Positions 10,332 through 19,954 of a stretch of DNA of 64,000 nucleotides are shown here, one piece after another. The translations under genes and the position numbers were made by a program. This DNA comes from JAXGXJ01 sp963829545 (lineage in GTDB: Bacteria; Actinomycetota; Thermoleophilia; RBG-16-64-13). The DNA lies in NCBI GenBank assembly GCA_963829545.1, contig CAWHIX010000009.1:124001-188000 (forward strand), read 5' to 3'. The notes under the pieces were generated by a model. It saw only the letters and a program-made list of their open reading frames with translations, ran no database searches and had not been told where the DNA came from. Each line of letters opens with the position of its first letter. The first letter of the stretch is position 1.

Positions 10332-10362
10332 GCCTGTTCTCCTGTTTGTCGCTGAGGTTCTC

Positions 10363-11517
10363 TTACAGCTTGTCTGGCACGCCGGGAAGATCGGGGTACT
10401 TGGCCGCGACCTCGAGCACTCTCGGATCCTGGAGGCACTCGAGGTAGCCATTGTCGTAGACGAGCTTGTCGTTGACCGTGAGGGTGACGTTACGGATGTC
10501 GGCGGTGATGTGCGGATAGTAGTTGTAGTTCTCGTTGGCGGGCGCCGAGCCGACGTGCCAGTGCACGTTCGAGGTGTGCGAATGGTCGATGATCCGCTTG
10601 TAGATGGCGTTCGGGCACTGGGCGTCGGTGACCTTCGCGTTCGGGTGGATGCCGAAGTGGAAGGTGTCGAACTTCCACATGCCGTCGCCGACCTTGCCTT
10701 CCATCATCTTCAGGAAGCGGTTGATGGCGTCGGCTTCCTTGCCGCCCGAGATCTTGACCATGCGGCTGTCCTTGACATCGACGCGGACCGGTTCCTTCCA
10801 GGCCGGGGTCGAGACCCATGTAGCGCGACCACCAGGGGAGCATGCAGTCGAAGTAGAAGACGCCGTTGACGTCCTTGGAGTTGATCGGGGGGTGGACCCA
10901 CTCGGGATAGGGGATGTAGTGGCTCGCATCCCTGCGCCAGGAATTGTAGGGCATGCCGGGGATACCGGGACGCTGCACCGGATCGAGCAGTAGCCTTCAA
11001 GCTCCGTGCCGTTGGGGTCGGTCATCACCCATTTGGCCTCGTGGGTCATGAAAGGATCGGAGCTCACGTGGCGGACCATGATCACGAGCTCGTGCGGCGT
11101 CTGGGCCCACTCGGTCATCAGGAGCGGGGCGGTGACGGGGAACATGCGCACGTACCAGGTCTTGACCTCTTCGATGTACTTGCGGAACTCGGCGACCTCT
11201 TCGATGGCCAGATCGAGGGAGGTGTTGATGAACAGATCGGCGTTGGCGATGGCGCCCTTGACGATGGGCGGAAGGCGCCACTCGTGGGCCTTCATGACCT
11301 CGTCGATCCACAGGATCGAGCAGTTGGCGCCGCGCGACTGGACCACGGCCTGCATCCAGCCGACAGCCTGCTCATCGACCAGGTTGTCGCTGCCATAGAG
11401 GCCGTCGGTGTGGGCCAGGATGACGACCTCCATACCCGGCTTGACCTGGGCGTCGTAGTCCACCATCTGGATGAGCGAGTTCAGCGCCGCCTTGGGAATT
11501 CCTAATTGATGACTCAT
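10363..11517 (-). CDS. M29 aminopeptidase-like metalloenzyme
   Basis: 384 residues in one long frame, but residues about 178-238 are out of frame. Between about 10985 and 10805 another frame gives a natural continuation (GIPGMPYNSWRRDASHYIPY), so two opposite frame changes cancel. The fold looks like M29/aminopeptidase-T-type metalloproteins, a family that also holds the 2,5-dihydroxypyridine dioxygenase NicX. A late segment with HTSNVHWHVG offers possible metal-binding histidines. I do not recognise a specific function, and peptidase activity should not be assumed. The ATG at 11517 has AGAAAGGAAAGCG before it. It heads the run towards the lactonase and transhydroxylase genes. Confidence 0.55.
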   Translation of the reverse strand: MSHQLGIPKAALNSLIQMVDYDAQVKPGMEVVILAHTDGLYGSDNLVDEQAVGWMQAVVQSRGANCSILWIDEVMKAHEWRLPPIVKGAIANADLFINTSLDLAIEEVAEFRKYIEEVKTWYVRMFPVTAPLLMTEWAQTPHELVIMVRHVSSDPFMTHEAKWVMTDPNGTELEGYCSIRCSVPVSPACPTIPGAGMRATTSPIPSGSTPRSTPRTSTASSTSTACSPGGRATWVSTPAWKEPVRVDVKDSRMVKISGGKEADAINRFLKMMEGKVGDGMWKFDTFHFGIHPNAKVTDAQCPNAIYKRIIDHSHTSNVHWHVGSAPANENYNYYPHITADIRNVTLTVNDKLVYDNGYLECLQDPRVLEVAAKYPDLPGVPDKL

Positions 11518-11637
11518 GATCGCTTTCCTTTCTGGACGTGTAGTCGAACCTATCCTTATTGCCGCTAACTAGACTGAAGAATGACTGTTCACCACCCCTT
11601 TCGAGGTACCCCCGGTGTCAATGCACACTTCGAACAT

Positions 11638-12180
11638 CTAGACTTCCTCTGTGCCCTTGGGATTGAGCGGGAAATTCAGATGCCACTGCGGAATGCCGAG
11701 GTCCTCCAGGACCCGATTCCTCAGCTTCCACAGCAAGAGCTCCAGTCGCTCGCGTTCGCTCTTGCTCAGAACTGAGAAGATCCTCTTGTCGGTCTCGTTG
11801 CAGAGGGATTGTTTGAACACATCCAGCCCCTTCTCGGTCAACTCGACCTCCACCTTCGACCGCCCTGTGCCCTTGTGCCGAGCAATCAGGCCGTCCGCCT
11901 CCATCCTCTTCAGCATCTCGGTGATGGAGTGGAGTTCGCGGAAGAGGCCCCGGGCGATCTCTACCGGCGTGGTCCGGCCGCCGTTGTTCTGTATGGTGAA
12001 GAGGACGGCCCGTCTCTCGTTGCTGATGCCATACCGCGCGTAATCCCGCTCCCGAGCCCGGAGGATCGCATCTTTGGTCTGAGCGATCAGGGCCCACAGC
12101 ATGAAGTACTCATCCGAGGGCGGCACCTCGCCTATGGCAGGCGTAGCTCGTGCGTCGGGGGTGGCGAGGGTCTCAGCCAT
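11638..12180 (-). CDS. MarR-family transcriptional regulator
   Basis: 180 residues with a winged-helix core (LWALIAQTKDAILRARERDY; GRTTPVEIARGLFRELHSITEMLKRMEADGL; RSKVEVELTEKGLDVF). Its own promoter carries the TTCGTATACGAA palindrome at 12353-12364, just after the -10 box, the classical position for MarR autorepression. The same site precedes two catabolic operons and lies beside a transporter gene in this window, so this protein is the best local candidate for the regulator of that set. The likely ligand is a phenolic substrate or a CoA ester (inference). The ATG at 12180 follows GGGAGGGTG at a slightly long distance. Confidence 0.85.
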   Translation of the reverse strand: MAETLATPDARATPAIGEVPPSDEYFMLWALIAQTKDAILRARERDYARYGISNERRAVLFTIQNNGGRTTPVEIARGLFRELHSITEMLKRMEADGLIARHKGTGRSKVEVELTEKGLDVFKQSLCNETDKRIFSVLSKSERERLELLLWKLRNRVLEDLGIPQWHLNFPLNPKGTEEV

Positions 12181-12342
12181 CGATCGTGAACACCCTCCCG
12201 GCGTTTCCGCCAGGGATCGATGCTTTGCTCTTCACAGGGATGAAGCGGTCCTCCGGTAGCCAACGCGTATTGGCCTCGATTATCATTCCCTGCCTCCAAG
12301 CATGCTTGCCGTCATGATCAGACCTACGGACCGCTACGACTA

Positions 12343-12401
12343 CGTATCCGAGTTCGTATACGAAGTTGCCCCAGCGTACCCGACGGCGAATCGAAAGTCA
12401 A
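12343..12401 (-). promoter_or_regulatory. Promoter and operator (site 1) of the MarR gene
   Basis: On the minus strand: -35 TTGACT (12401-12396), a 17-bp spacer, -10 TACGCT (12378-12373), 8 bp, then the perfect palindrome TTCGTATACGAA (12364-12353), followed by CTCGGATACG, which adds a further half-site. The operator would cover the transcription start. The architecture is the same as sites 3 and 4. Confidence 0.8.
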
Positions 12402-12470
12402 CCCTGGCGAGGCGCTACTTCCCTGGAGCGCCCCATGGCGACGTCACCGCTTCAGCCCCGGCGACGACCT

Positions 12471-12513
12471 GCGGACGTAGCCACATACAACCTGCCCATG
12501 TGGCTACGTCCGC
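12471..12513 (-). terminator. 16-bp perfect hairpin after the first TRAP operon
   Basis: GCGGACGTAGCCACAT (12471-12486) pairs fully with 12498-12513 around an 11-nt loop. It lies 53 bp beyond the dctM stop and before the MarR promoter, which fits termination of the dctPQM transcript, although no clear U-run follows. The remaining bases of the 12181-12565 gap hold the site-1 promoter and nothing else I recognise. Confidence 0.6.
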
Positions 12514-12565
12514 GGCCGCGATCCTTGACTGCGTCCGGGTCCGCGCCGTCACCCCCGGCTGACTC

Positions 12566-13886
12566 TCACGATCCTCCGTACATCAGATTCGGCAGCCAGG
12601 TAGACAGCAAGGGCACCAATACGATGACGATCAGGAACAGGACCATCGTCCACACAAACGGCCAACAGCCTCGAAAGATGGTGTACATGGGCACTTCTCT
12701 GTGCATTCCGGCCAGAGAGAACACGACCACACCCACTGGTGGCGTGATGCAGCCGATCATGATGCACAGAATCGCTATAACTCCGATCTGGAGCGGATCA
12801 AAACCCATGTCCGTCAATATGGGAAAGAAGATGGGCAGTGTGATTATCATTACCGACCATATATCCATCAGCATGCCAAGCACGAAGTACAGGGCGATAA
12901 CCATCAACATGACCCAGTACTTGTTGAGGTCCGCCTCCACAAGCGCGTTCGAGATGGACGGAGCGATCTCGCTGGTGGTCAGAAAATGGCTGAAGTACTG
13001 GGCGCCGAAGATGAGCAGCAGAATCATGGCCGATACTTTGGTTGCCTCCACTAGAGCATGGCCCAGCTTCTTCCAAGTGAGCTGCTTATAGAAGAGGCTG
13101 ACGATTATTACCGCTACTGTGCCCGCGGCGCCGGCTTCCGTGGGCGTGAACAGCCCCGATAGCATGCCTCCCATTACGAAAGCGAACACCACGACGATAC
13201 CGATGACGCCCTTGAGCGAGATCAGCCTGGCCTTCAAGGTGGCTTTCGGTGCCTTTGAAGAGAGACTGGGATTGATCTTGCACTGAATAGCGATCTGCAC
13301 CATGAACGCCACTGTCAAGATGATCCCGGGAATTATCCCGGCAATGAATAGTGCGGCTATGGAAGTCTGGGTTATGAAGCCGAACACCACGAATGCTGTG
13401 CTCGGCGGAATCAAAATGCCCAGATTACCGCCTGCGGCGATGGACCCGAAACGTGAGGCGGTCGTCGTACCCGTACTTCCTCATTTCGGGCAGAGCCGCT
13501 TTGTCCATGGTCGCCGCCGTGGCTATGTTGTCACCACACACGGCTCCAAAAGCAGCGCATGTGCCGACAGTGGCCATGGCGAGTCCGCCTCGGAAATGGC
13601 CGACCCATTTATTGAAGGTCCCGAAAGCCTTCTCGGTGACGCCCCCCTCTCCCGCTATGATGCCCATCAGTACGAAGAGCGGGATCACCACCAGATACGT
13701 GGAGTTGCTCACCCGCCAAACGGTGGTCGCCAAGGTATTCAGTGCGGCCGGCATGCCTCTCGACAGCCAAATGCCCACGAATCCGGCGATCATCAGCGAC
13801 AGCCCAACATGCATCCTCGCGAACATGAGGCCGAAGAAGAGGACCGCCCCTATCACTCCGATCGCCCACAAGGGAAGTTCGGTCAT
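12566..13886 (-). CDS. dctM: TRAP transporter large permease DctM (first set)
   Basis: About 440 residues with one frame change near 13445. It is a multi-pass membrane protein of about 12 helices. Family features include the N-terminal MFARMHVGLSLMIAGFVG, the CGDNIATAATMDKAALPEM segment, GGNLGILIPPST across the break, and a C-terminal GCITPPVGVVVF followed by TWLPNLMYG. It uses an ion gradient to import the organic acid delivered by DctP. It overlaps dctQ by ATGA. The order dctP-dctQ-dctM is normal. Confidence 0.9.
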
Positions 13887-14437
13887 TTCTTCACCACCAA
13901 CGTATCAAAGGATTTCAGCAGGCGAGCTATATAGATCGGAATCATGGTGAGGATTCCAAACGCCGCCAGGTAGGCGAACGGATATATGGGCACGTCCAGA
14001 TTGCGCAACGTCTGGTTGGCTTCCTGGTACGTTCTTGCTAACACTACCAACTGCCAACATAGGATGCAGAAGATGACAATGACCAAGATGTAGACGATGG
14101 GAGCGATGATCGCCTGAGCTCTTTTGGAGAAATGCTTTATGACGAGGTCTACGGTCATCTTCTCGTGACCCATATGCTCCAACCCCAAGACCAGGAACGT
14201 CATGACCGCCAGCGCCAGCTGAGTTATTTCCGTTGACCCCTTGAGTGGCGCATTCAAGAAACGGCGGCCGACGATCGACCAGACCATCGCTAGGACCAAC
14301 CCAGCCAGGACTGCTGCCCCGATGTACGCAAGCCACGTGTAGATGGGCTTGATGAAGGCCTCGATAGAGTCGGCGAATTTGGTGAGACCCGAAGCGGGCA
14401 TCACTGCTTGAGCGTCGGGCTGCCCAGGTTCGCTCAT
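13883..14437 (-). CDS. dctQ: TRAP transporter small permease DctQ (first set)
   Basis: 184 residues with four hydrophobic helices (about residues 33-55, 70-90, 108-128 and 150-172) and the DctQ-type VGRRFLNAPLKGSTEITQLAL segment after helix 1. It pairs with DctM in the membrane. The ATG at 14437 follows GGGAGGACAAGA. A strong hairpin separates it from dctP, which usually lets the binding protein be made in excess. Confidence 0.88.
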   Translation of the reverse strand: MSEPGQPDAQAVMPASGLTKFADSIEAFIKPIYTWLAYIGAAVLAGLVLAMVWSIVGRRFLNAPLKGSTEITQLALAVMTFLVLGLEHMGHEKMTVDLVIKHFSKRAQAIIAPIVYILVIVIFCILCWQLVVLARTYQEANQTLRNLDVPIYPFAYLAAFGILTMIPIYIARLLKSFDTLVVKK

Positions 14438-14457
14438 TCTTGTCCTCCCAATGATGC

Positions 14458-14490
14458 GGTCGGCCCTGGTCGGGGTGACCAGGGCCGACC
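14458..14490 (-). terminator. Intercistronic 14-bp hairpin between dctP and dctQ
   Basis: GGTCGGCCCTGGTC, a 5-nt loop GGGGT, then the exact complement. It sits directly after the repaired dctP stop (14505) and before the dctQ ribosome site. A similar hairpin sits at the same place in the second TRAP operon (56779-56816), so it is probably an attenuator or stabiliser of the dctP message. Confidence 0.7.
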
Positions 14491-14504
14491 ATCTTCGCGT
14501 TAGG

Positions 14505-15970
14505 TTACGGGATCATGTACTCGTACGTAGCGCCACCGTGCGGGACATCGGTGACAACGATCTTCGCGATGCCCGGCGACCGCGGAGTAGTCGAGCACGC
14601 CCGCCGCTGACTCGGGAAGCTCGAGGGCGCCGAGGCTCCCGCCGGTTCCGTCGAAGGCCTCGATCGTGACGCCGAACGGACCCCCTGTCTTGGCGGGGAA
14701 CTCCTCGCCCGGCGCAGGCTTGACCACGATCTTGACCTTGCTCGTCGCCCAGGTCTTCGAAGAAGATGCCGGTGGTGCCCGCGGGGGCGGTCGTCGTGGT
14801 CACCTCAATCGGGGGCATAGCCGCATACTTGGCGGTGAGTTCCACGGCCATGTCGACGACGGCCTGGGCGTCGCCGCCCGTTTCCTGCACCCATTTGTCC
14901 CAGACCGGCTTGGCAGCGTCTACCCACAGCTTCATCTCGTCCGCGGTGGGCACGTAGATGGGAGGATTGCCCGCGCCTTTGTCGGAGCCCTCTATGGCTG
15001 CCTTGTCCTCCGCCGCAAGAGCTTCGTTCGCGGCACTGTAGATAGCGGAAGCCTCCGGCCCACTCACGCTCATGATCTGCTCTTGCAGGACGGTGGGCAT
15101 GGAATCCCACACTTCCTTGTTCATGATGAGCATGAAGCTACGATAGAACTCGTTGAGTTCGGTGCGGTACTTGGTGACGTCCTTGATGCCGGTGATCAGG
15201 CCGAAGGAGTAGCTCAGGAAGCAAGAGTCAGCCATGCCCCTCTCCATCGATGTCGCCAGCTCGCCCGTGCTGATCTCCACCGGGGTAGCGCCCAGAGCTT
15301 CGATGAGCCAGGACTCGATCTCTCCACCGGACCTTACCCTCTGACCCTGCATATCAGCGGGGACTTTGGCTTCCTTGTTGCCGAAGTACTGAGCCGGCGC
15401 AATGGTCGGAGTGCCCAGTAGCGTCACGTCCTTCAGCTCGGTCGGTACGGAGAATTCCTGGAGGACATCCCAGTACACCCGCGCGGCCACCTCAGCGCTG
15501 GGGAACAACTGGGGCAGACCGTAGAACTCCGCATTCGGGAAACGTCCCGGAGTCGCGTCCGCGGTAACCGAGGCGATGTCGGCAAGGCCGGAGACGACGG
15601 CGTCGTACTGGTCCGCCTCTTTCACAAGAGTCTCTTCGGCATACATCTCGATGGTGACCCGATTGTTGGTCGCCTTCGCGACGGCATCTATCCAGGGCTG
15701 ATAGTAGGCTCCCACGATGCTGGCCCGGCTCGGAACATGAAAGGCCATCTTCAGCTCATAGGTCTGTCCGGTGTCGGGCACCCCGGCCACCGTGGTGGTA
15801 GTCGGGGCAGCGGTTGTTGCTGTCGTTTCCGGCCCAGCGGTTGTCGCCGTGGTATCCGGCGCCGCAGTGGTGGCGGTCTCTTCCTCTCCGCCGCATGCTG
15901 CCAGCATGGACACCAGACCCAGCACCAACACCAAGACCACAAGCGCGACGGCCCATTTTGTCTTCTTCAT
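14505..15970 (-). CDS. dctP: TRAP transporter substrate-binding protein DctP (first set)
   Basis: About 488 residues. Signal peptide MKKTKWAVALVVLVLVLG with lipobox LAACG, then a Thr/Ala-rich linker and a DctP domain (KMAFHVPSRASIVGAYYQPW; the QGQRVRSGGEIESW segment, where the substrate-gating arginine usually lies). The ATG at 15970 follows GAGGAGGGGCGTGAG. Two frame changes near 14742 and 14577 affect a C-terminal extension beyond the usual DctP length; the repaired frame ends in YEYMIP with the stop at 14505. It is a lipid-anchored extracytoplasmic receptor. Operator site 2 lies upstream, tying uptake to the catabolic genes. The substrate is unknown; an aromatic acid is plausible. Confidence 0.88.
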
Positions 15971-16110
15971 CTCACGCCCCTCCTCAACACAGAGTGATTC
16001 GTCTTCCCGTGACTGCCTCTTGGGACCCCATAGAGCCATGCTTCTATACGTCCACCCCCTCCAGTCCTGACCTGTCGCCGCGGAGCCCAATTGAACTGAA
16101 TCTTCACCGG

Positions 16111-16136
16111 CTACGTATCAGAGTTCGTATACGAAG
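16111..16136. promoter_or_regulatory. Operator site 2 between dctP and the sensor kinase gene
   Basis: CTACGTATCAGAG followed by the palindrome TTCGTATACGAA (16124-16135), matching site 4 through CGTATCAGAG. On the minus strand, TTGTAC at 16163-16158 and ATAGCT at 16140-16135 could form a dctP promoter with 17-bp spacing. On the plus strand, TTGAAC at 16091 with GTATCA at 16115-16120 could serve the kinase gene. It does not show the exact promoter spacing of the other three sites, so which gene it controls is open. Confidence 0.7.
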
Positions 16137-16238
16137 CTATTCAGTGACCATCTCTATGTACAATGTGGCGGACGCGTTTTCCATCACTTTGGTTGGTAAA
16201 CTTTGGTCGACTCGAAGGCAGGACGGAGCGGGGGCCCC

Positions 16239-17379
16239 ATGGAGGGATGGTGGAGGAGACTTAGATCCGCGACGCCCCGGGTCGCAAGGAACCCGCACTT
16301 CTGGATCGTGGTGGTCGTCTCGGGCGGGCTTCTGCTCATCTATCAGGGATGGCCCTGGCCCGAGTCGCAGTTCGCTCAAGGGAGTGTGGCGTTTCTTCCC
16401 CTGGCTGTCCGCGCTCGAAGCGCTCGTCGTGGACGTGGAGGTCAAGTACCACCTCTTCGGCGTGCTCTTCTTGATACCGATCGTGTACGGTTCGCTCACC
16501 CTGTCCTGGCCCGGGGGTATCTTCGCGTGGTGCCTCGCGCTCATCTGGGTGCTGCCGGCTCTTCTTTCCTGGTGGAACGCTCCGGTGTTGATCAACCTGG
16601 CGCTGCTCCTCTTGCCCGTGTTGCTCGTGGCCATAGTCACAGGGGAACGACGATGGCGTGAGAGCGAGAAGAAGTACTTCGTCGAACGCGAACAGGCGCG
16701 GCAGGCCTACATCGCCAAACTGGTCGAGACCCAGGAGACCGAGCGTAGACGCATCGCACAGGAGCTCCACGACGAGACCTTGCAGACCCTCATGGTGATC
16801 GCGAACAGGTCGGACTCACTCGCCCTATCGGGGACCGATGAGAAGCAGATCGAGGGGAATCTCTGGATCAAGCAGGAAGTGCTTCACACGATGGACGATC
16901 TGAGACGACTGAGTATGAACCTGAGGCCGAGCATACTGGACAACTTCGGACTCGTTTCCGGGGTCCGATGGCTTGTCAACAACTGCAACAGCCAGAACGG
17001 CTGCTATGTGGACGTCGTCGTCATCGGCGAGGAGCGCAAGATGTCGAGTCTTTCCGAAGTGACGGTGTTCCGCGTCGTTCAGGAAGCACTCGCCAACATA
17101 CAGCGTCATGCGCACGCGAGGAGCGGCACGGTCAGTCTGGAGTTCGAGGGGGACCGCCTGCTGCTGCAGATCAAGGACGATGGCGTCGGGTTTCGGCCGC
17201 CCGACAGACTCGCGGCGTTCGTGGTCAAGAGCAAGCTGGGCATGATCGGGATGGAGCAGAGGATACTCTCGATCGGCGGGGAGATGCTCCTACACTCCGA
17301 CCCCGGGGAGGGCACGAGGATCTGGGCTTCGATCCCCTATGAGGCCTCAGCCCAGATCGTCCAGGGTGAGAATGCCTGA
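16239..17379 (+). CDS. NarL-type sensor histidine kinase (HisKA_3)
   Basis: About 380 residues with one frame change near 16380. The N-terminus has a hydrophobic helix (FWIVVVVSGGLLLIY), then a block of three further membrane helices, a coiled linker, an H-box (RRRIAQELHDETLQTL, phospho-His in ELHDE) and a HATPase domain (ALANIQRHAHARS, DDGVGF, LGMIGMEQR). It is membrane-bound and lacks a large external sensor domain, so sensing may be intramembrane. I chose the ATG at 16239, preceded by GGACGGAGCGGGGG; a TTG at 16203 is possible. Its 3' end overlaps the convergent response-regulator gene by 33 bp, and the two surely form a pair. Confidence 0.88.
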
Positions 17380-18060
17380 CTTCAGACTGACGAAGATGGC
17401 CTCCGTGCGCGAGCGCACGTTCAGCTTCTGGAACACGTCCACAAAGTAGCTCTTGACCGTGGCCTCGCTGATTCCCAGCTTGGCCCCTATCTCCTTGTTC
17501 GACAGGCCCCTGGCCGCCAAAGAAAGGACCTCCATGCCCTTCGCTGAGATCCTTTCCTGATCCACCTGCTTCATCGGCTTGGGGACGTGATGCAGTGCGT
17601 ACTTGAGAACCTCTTGAGACACCTCGGGGGACAGCACCATATCGCCGTCCATCACGGCGCGAATGGTGTGGATCACCTCGGGACCGAAGATGGACTTGAC
17701 GAGGTACCCGCTGGCCCCTGCCTGCAGGATGCTGAAGATGGTCTCCACGTCGGTGTGCACCGTGAGGATCAGGACCGCGGTCAGCGGGTTGGAGGCCTTG
17801 ATCTGCTTTGTGGCCTCGACTCCGTTCAACACCGGCATGCTGATGTCCATGATGACGATGTCCGGACGATGCTCCTCCGTCATGTCAATCGCCTCTCGAC
17901 CATCGCCGGCCTCGCCGATCACGTGCAGGTCCGCCTCCCTCTCGAGGATGTCGCGGAGAGCTCGACGGACGAGGGGGTGGTCGTCCACCAGGAGTATGCG
18001 GGTCTCTCGTTGAGTCTCGCGTGATTCGGCCGCTTCCACCAACGGTTGCCTCCCTGACAT
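17347..18060 (-). CDS. NarL/FixJ-type response regulator
   Basis: 237 residues from the ATG at 18060. Receiver domain with the acidic pair in LLVDDHP, phospho-acceptor Asp in DIVIMDISMP and Lys in GYLVKSI. C-terminal LuxR-type helix-turn-helix (RGLSNKEIGAKLGISEATVKSYF). It is the cognate partner of the convergent HisKA_3 kinase. Possible targets include the neighbouring dctP, but no binding site can be named. The kinase and regulator genes being convergent rather than in one operon is uncommon for this family and implies separate transcription. Confidence 0.9.
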   Translation of the reverse strand: MSGRQPLVEAAESRETQRETRILLVDDHPLVRRALRDILEREADLHVIGEAGDGREAIDMTEEHRPDIVIMDISMPVLNGVEATKQIKASNPLTAVLILTVHTDVETIFSILQAGASGYLVKSIFGPEVIHTIRAVMDGDMVLSPEVSQEVLKYALHHVPKPMKQVDQERISAKGMEVLSLAARGLSNKEIGAKLGISEATVKSYFVDVFQKLNVRSRTEAIFVSLKSGILTLDDLG

Positions 18061-18187
18061 CGGTTTCAGTCGCGCTCCCAGCCGGCGGACCATCGCCTCC
18101 TCGGTCTCTTATCATTATAGGCAGCGAGGCTGGACAAGCGACCGGCGCCCGCGGAACTTTGGCCGCTTCCACGCCCGCCGAATCGTA

Positions 18188-18207
18188 AGATATAATTAGA
18201 TATATCT
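18188..18207. promoter_or_regulatory. AT-rich palindrome upstream of the His-rich gene
   Basis: AGATATAATTAGATATATCT holds AGATATA/TATATCT arms around a 6-bp spacer, with an internal perfect AGATATATCT. It stands out in a GC-rich background, 21 bp before the start of the small His-rich gene and 128 bp upstream of the divergent response-regulator gene. It is a likely operator for an unknown repressor and may include the -10 (TATAAT at 18191-18196). Confidence 0.5.
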
Positions 18208-18228
18208 CACGCAACAAGGAGGGCAAGT

Positions 18229-18515
18229 ATGCATCATCACGATCACCACGGCAGTGGGGACCACCAGAAGCACTCACGGAAACCACCATCGCGGAGGCCA
18301 CGGCAAACACGGCCACCATCCGGCCCACGAGCAGCGGCCCGGCCCATGAGCGCCGCCATCACGACCCAACCACTCATGAGTCGAGTTCTATGACCGCCAC
18401 ACCCGTCCACGCCGAACAGGCGATCCCCTACCCCGCACCCGAAGACTGCCCCAAGAGGGGTGGTTCGGGCGCCTGCTCCAGAGAATGCCGGGTGTGTCCC
18501 AACCGAGGACTCTGA
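18229..18515 (+). CDS. Small His-rich protein with C-terminal Cys cluster
   Basis: Strong AAGGAGGG before the ATG at 18229. The frame opens MHHHDHHGSGDHQKH. After one frame change near 18273 it continues as HGNHHRGGHGKHGHHPAHE, and after another near 18335 as ERRHHDPTTHESSS, ending with DCPKRGGSGACSRECRVC and a stop at 18515. That gives about 95 residues with roughly 20 histidines, then C-x8-C-x3-C-x2-C. The His content across three frame segments argues that the breaks are sequence errors. It looks like a soluble metal-binding protein (Ni, Zn, Co or Cu; storage, buffering or delivery). I know no named family. It is convergent with the acetyl-CoA synthetase gene. Confidence 0.5.
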
Positions 18516-18560
18516 GTCCACCCGGGCGCAGCCGCACTCGGCCCAAGCTGCCGCCTCCGC

Positions 18561-19950
18561 CTATTCTTCGCCTGCGGAACCTCGCATATTCCGCCAAGCG
18601 CGCAAGCGCGCGCACTGCGCGCTTCGGATCCGGGTAGGCGGCCACGCCCTGTTCGCTTAGTCGTGTATAAATCTCAGGTTCAGATTCAGGCAGGGCGAAG
18701 ACGGAGACCGCCAGCGGCTTGTCGATGCTGTCGGCCGCTGCGGCGACGTTCTCCAGGCAGGCCTGAACTGGGGTCGATATGACCAGGATCATGTCGACAC
18801 CTTCATCCTCGGCTACGATCTCGATAGCCTTGGCGTAGAGGCCCGGGTCCAGGAGCGAAGCCACGCCGGTGTCGGTGGGGTTGCCCACCGAGGTGCCCAC
18901 GGGAGGCAGCACCTCCCTCAGACGCGCGGTCGTCCTCTCGGAGAGCCGCGGCAACTCCAAGCCCATGGCCCAGCAGTTGTCGGCGGTACCGACGCCCGTC
19001 CCGCCCTGGCCGGTGATGATGGCCACCCGGGGTCCTTTGGGCAGGGGCAGGCGCTCGAAAGCCACGGCCAGATCGACCACTTCTTCCACGCTGGTGACGT
19101 TGACGATGCCCGTCTGCTTGAACATGGCGTCCCACACGTTGCTCGACCCTGCCAGCGCACCGGTGTGCGAGGCCGCGGCCCTGGCACCCTGCTCGCTGCT
19201 GCCGCCCTTCCACAGGATGATGGGCTTCTTGCGACCCACCTCCCGCGCCACCTCGAAGAAGCGCCGGCCGTCCTTGACCCCTTCCATGTAGGCCACGATG
19301 GTCTTGGTCTGCTCGTCCTGGCCGAAGTACTCCAGGTAGTCCTCCGCAGCCAGGTCGCACTCGTTGCCGCAGCTCACGATGCTGCTGAAGCGCAGGCCCT
19401 TGGTGGCCAGGAACCAGACCAGGTAGTCCACGAACGAGCCGCTCTGGGAGAAGCCTCCGACGGAGCCCGGCTCCATGGGGATGCCCTTCATGAGCACCTG
19501 CGGATACGTGATGACCCCGGCCCGGGGATTGAAGAAGCCCAGGCAGTTGGGTCCGATGATGCGCGTCCCGCCTTCCCGGCCGACCCGCCCTATCTCCCGC
19601 TCCAGCTCCTTGCCCTCGGCGCCCAGTTCGCCGAAGCCGGAGGCGAAGACCACCGCCCCCCTGACCTTGTTCTCCACGCACTCCTTCACCAGGCCAAGGA
19701 CCGACTCGGGCGGGGTGAGGAGGATGGCGACGTCGAGCCGCTCGGGGACGGCGCTGATGCTGGGGTAAGCCTTGAACCCCAGGATCTCCTCGCGCTTGGG
19801 GTTGACCGGGTATATCTTGCGGCAGCCGGCGTCGCGCAGGCCTTCCAGGAAGAGACGCCCGAAGCTCCCCGCCTTGTCGCTGGCGCCCACGAGGGCCACC
19901 GACTCGGCGTTGAATATGTGCGACAGCTGTTCGACAGTATGTGACGACAT
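18561..19950 (-). CDS. ADP-forming acyl-CoA synthetase, CoA-ligase (alpha-type) subunit
   Basis: About 462 residues. N-terminal Rossmann CoA-binding domain (ESVALVGASDKAGSFG), then succinyl-CoA-ligase-like domains with the phospho-histidine motif ASHTGALAGSSNVWD. It works with the ATP-grasp subunit to turn acetyl- or acyl-CoA, ADP and phosphate into acid, CoA and ATP. The uninterrupted frame runs on into the His-rich gene; a frame change near 18577 instead gives YARF-AGEE and a TAG at 18561, which fits the family end and leaves the convergent gene free. The ATG at 19950 follows GGGAGAG, inside the 3' end region of the partner gene. Last gene of the catabolic operon. Confidence 0.85.
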
Positions 19951-19954
19951 GGCG

